17,061 nucleotides of DNA from an uncultured Bacteroidota bacterium. Its GTDB lineage: Bacteria; Bacteroidota; Bacteroidia; Flavobacteriales; Flavobacteriaceae. The notes below the pieces were generated by a model. It worked only from the letters and a program-made list of their open reading frames with translations. It made no database searches and had not been told where the DNA came from. The stretch is from NCBI GenBank assembly GCA_903837025.1, contig CAILTC010000041.1, positions 1 through 17,061 on the forward strand, written 5' to 3'. Positions 15,234 through 17,061 of the stretch are shown one piece after another (the first letter of the stretch is position 1; the number at the start of each line of letters is the position of its first letter). A program made the position numbers and the translations under genes.

Positions 15234-16451
15234 ATGATCCTTTTTTTGTCGCTTTTTATTATTTTTATTTCCGTGTTATTGGTGGTAAATAACTGGAAAT
15301 CAGATAGAAATGTGCTTTTTTTAGCATCCTTATTTGTTATTTTGGCTATTTATGCGCTAGCCTATTATACAGTGGTTTACAGTAAATCGGTATTTTGGAC
15401 AGTAATTTTTTATAATAATTTCATGCCTTTGATGTTATTATTAGGTCCTTTTTTGTTTTTTTATATCCGAGGCGTTCTAATCCCTAAAAAAAGAATGGTA
15501 TGGAGTGATTTACCTCATTTTATACCTTTTCTAATCAACTTCATCGCAATAATTCCTTATTATTTTACTTCCTATAGTTACAAAGAGCACATCGCACAAA
15601 AAATCATTGCCAATGTAAATTTGCTTTTAATTTATAGAGTTAATATCCTATTCGGTCCGGCGGTTAATTTATTGATGCGTCCGATCTGCTTTATGATTTA
15701 TATCTTTTATTCTTTTTATTTTATCTGCAGTTTTTTAAAGAGGAAAAGTAAAAAAAAGGAAATACCGTTCCGGGATTTATTGGTTCGACATAAATGGATT
15801 TTTGTTTTATTGTCGGTTTTATTTCTCTTGATTGGTAGTTTTTTTATTGGTAGTTACATTTTTGTCCGAAGTCTTTCGTATCATGATGCCTTGTCATACA
15901 GATGGTGTTTTCTGGTAACGGAGTTTTCATTTATTGTAATTTCTTTGAGTTTGTTGTTTTTTCCTAATATCTTATATGGAATTTCTAATCCTGTTAAAGA
16001 GTCAAAAAGGAGAAAGGTAATTCCAATTTACGACCCAGTAGAGACTACTGTTTTTCACCTATATGACGATGATTTTACTATTGTTGTAAATAAAAACGAT
16101 CCGTTTTATGATTTAGCATGTACAATTATGAATTATTATAAAACGGAAAAGCCGTATTTAAAACCGAAATACTCAAGTAGTGATTTGGCATTTGAATTAA
16201 GTGTTGCCGAAAATCATATTTTATATTGCTTTAATACTGTTTTTAAAATTAGCTTTATCAAATTGAGAAATTTTTTACGAATAGCTCATGCAAAAGAGTT
16301 GTTGGAAAATAATACACACGGAAAATTCACAATTGATGCTATTAGTCAAAATTCAGGTTTTCCGACACGTTCTAATTTTTATGCCGCATTCAAAAAAATA
16401 GAGGGTTGTTCGCCAACAGATTATTTAAAATCTATTGCAGTTGAGAATTAG
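15234..16451 (+). CDS. Membrane-bound AraC-family transcriptional regulator (seven predicted helices)
   Basis: The 405-residue protein has about seven hydrophobic helices (roughly 2-19, 27-47, 54-79, 91-111, 144-168, 188-211, 228-249). A linker of mixed charge leads to a C-terminal AraC-type DNA-binding domain (about 290-400). The domain's first helix-turn-helix is near YSSSDLAFELSVAENHI (323-339). The second is near FTIDAISQNSGFPTRSNFY, followed by FKKIEGCSPTDYL, the family signature. The transmembrane part is likely the sensor, keeping the DNA-binding part at the inner face of the membrane. It is divergent from the T9SS protein gene across 234 bp, the classic layout for a local regulator. 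The input signal is unknown. The start at 15234 fits the -7 element and puts the first helix at the extreme N-terminus. Confidence 0.87.
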   Translation: MILFLSLFIIFISVLLVVNNWKSDRNVLFLASLFVILAIYALAYYTVVYSKSVFWTVIFYNNFMPLMLLLGPFLFFYIRGVLIPKKRMVWSDLPHFIPFLINFIAIIPYYFTSYSYKEHIAQKIIANVNLLLIYRVNILFGPAVNLLMRPICFMIYIFYSFYFICSFLKRKSKKKEIPFRDLLVRHKWIFVLLSVLFLLIGSFFIGSYIFVRSLSYHDALSYRWCFLVTEFSFIVISLSLLFFPNILYGISNPVKESKRRKVIPIYDPVETTVFHLYDDDFTIVVNKNDPFYDLACTIMNYYKTEKPYLKPKYSSSDLAFELSVAENHILYCFNTVFKISFIKLRNFLRIAHAKELLENNTHGKFTIDAISQNSGFPTRSNFYAAFKKIEGCSPTDYLKSIAVEN

Positions 16452-16561
16452 ATTATCCTCACCTCCAGCATTGTCTAAAAGTAGAGGATGTAATTTGGAT
16501 TAAATAGAAAATTAGTGATTTTGTAACTACATAGATTGTAAAATAGGATGGGGATTTTGTA

Positions 16562-16590
16562 GGGAATTGTTACAATTGTCCATTTTTTTT
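16562..16590 (+). terminator. Weak candidate terminator after the AraC-type regulator
   Basis: AATTG-TTA-CAATT (16565-16577) forms a short perfect hairpin, followed after GTCCA by eight T. The stem is only five pairs and AT-rich. It lies about 110 bp past the regulator stop. The rest of the 250-bp gap (16452-16701) shows no gene. Confidence 0.35.
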
Positions 16591-16671
16591 AGGCCTATTT
16601 GTATTGTATTTATCTATAGATGTTATTCATGTTTGAGTGTTTTTGAGGTCTCTTTTTTTTAAAATATTTTA

Positions 16672-16679
16672 TATCTTTG
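16672..16679 (+). promoter_or_regulatory. Candidate -7 element of the second toxin-antitoxin operon
   Basis: TATCTTTG is a perfect TAnnTTTG 22 bp before the antitoxin ATG. GTAAACTTAC (16686-16695), a GTAA/TTAC inverted pair, lies between it and the start and could be part of an autoregulatory operator. Confidence 0.5.
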
Positions 16680-16701
16680 TAATTAGTAAACTTACACTAT
16701 T

Positions 16702-16893
16702 ATGGCAACAATAACTTTATCTTATAACGCTCGTAACATTATTGCAAAAAAGACAATTGCTTTCATACTTTCGCTGGGTGTTTTTAAAACTATTACTAAA
16801 ACTGCAATAGATTTGTCATTGGAAGAAGTGGAAAAAGGATATGTTACGACCCATGTTAGCGCAGCACAATATTTCCAAAATCTTAAAGATTGA
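16702..16893 (+). CDS. Small antitoxin of the YafQ-type module
   Basis: The 63-residue protein begins MATITLSYNARNIIAKKT and ends VSAAQYFQNLKD. An N-terminal strand followed by a helix, an acidic middle (LSLEEVEKG) and immediate coupling to a RelE-type toxin support an antitoxin. Its TGA overlaps the toxin ATG by one base (TGATG), so translation is coupled. I do not recognise it as DinJ, the usual YafQ partner. Its opening (MATITL) resembles that of the other antitoxin in this window (MTTITL), but they are not clearly homologous beyond that. Confidence 0.72.
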   Translation: MATITLSYNARNIIAKKTIAFILSLGVFKTITKTAIDLSLEEVEKGYVTTHVSAAQYFQNLKD

Positions 16894-17061
16894 TGTATAT
16901 TGTAAAAACAACAAGACAATTTGATAAAGAAGTAAAGCTTTGTAAAAAAAGAGGTTACGATATTTCAAAATTAGAAGTTGTAGTTTCAATTTTAGAAAAG
17001 ACAGGAACACTACCTTCAAAATATAGACCGCATAAATTATCTGGGGATTATGAGCATTGCT
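16893..17061 (+). CDS. YafQ-type RelE-superfamily toxin, truncated by window end
   Basis: The first 56 codons are visible: MYIVKTTRQFDKEVKLCKKR, then LEVVVSILEKTG, then YRPHKLSGDYEHC. The pattern F-K-x-K and (Y/H)xxHxLxGxYxxC is typical of YafQ-like mRNA interferases; the following Glu-His region with the catalytic end is outside the window. The start overlaps the antitoxin stop by one base. Activity cannot be judged without the C-terminus. Confidence 0.85.
   Translation, partial: MYIVKTTRQFDKEVKLCKKRGYDISKLEVVVSILEKTGTLPSKYRPHKLSGDYEHC

Noticed and set aside
1..17061. CRISPR array, tRNA or rRNA genes, prophage or complete insertion sequence
   Set aside because: No regularly spaced repeats, no tRNA-like or rRNA sequence, and no transposase or phage replication genes were seen on either strand; the phage-like modules lie inside one host surface protein.

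Overview
The window looks like a Flavobacterium-type Bacteroidota chromosome. The DNA is AT-rich. Several genes are preceded by TAnnTTTG -7 elements rather than strong Shine-Dalgarno sites. One large secreted protein ends in a type A C-terminal sorting domain of the type IX secretion system (T9SS). A neighbouring small protein ends in a PID-type sorting tail. The identification rests on these features and on protein resemblance; no search was run.

Left part (1-7935, all on the minus strand): an amino-sugar or glycan-use block. From upstream to downstream it holds a secreted sialate O-acetylesterase-like protein, a NagB-like deaminase fused to a PIG-L/LmbE deacetylase-like domain, a secreted GH2 enzyme with exo-beta-D-glucosaminidase (CsxA-like) catalytic motifs, a lipoprotein glycerophosphodiester phosphodiesterase, and the first 44 codons of a XylR/AraC-type sugar regulator cut by the window edge. 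Hairpin terminators at 5931-5959 and 3773-3803 split the block into three transcripts: (miaE-)esterase, nagB fusion, and GH2-GDPD(-regulator). Outer-membrane de-acetylation, glucosaminide cleavage and intracellular deamination would form a logical path.

Middle part (7975-10850): miaE (tRNA hydroxylase) and a divergent GT-B glycosyltransferase. A YoeB-type toxin-antitoxin module follows. It is wedged between the 3' end of the intact glycosyltransferase and a decayed second copy of that same 3' end. About 280 bp of degenerate intergenic repeat sequence comes next.

Right part (10841-16451): a surface-protein locus. A 1281-residue T9SS-exported beta-helix protein carries two tandem phage-fibre-like modules. 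It is followed 8 bp downstream by a 79-residue PID-tail protein, then a terminator. The divergent neighbour is a seven-helix membrane AraC-type regulator. The shared 234-bp intergenic region carries three AGGAC boxes that could be the regulator's operator.

Right edge (16702-17061): a second toxin-antitoxin pair with a YafQ-like toxin, truncated by the window end.

The most unusual items are the glycosyltransferase remnant flanking the toxin-antitoxin module, the double phage-like insertion in the T9SS protein, and the regulator/adhesin/PID-protein locus with its AGGAC boxes.
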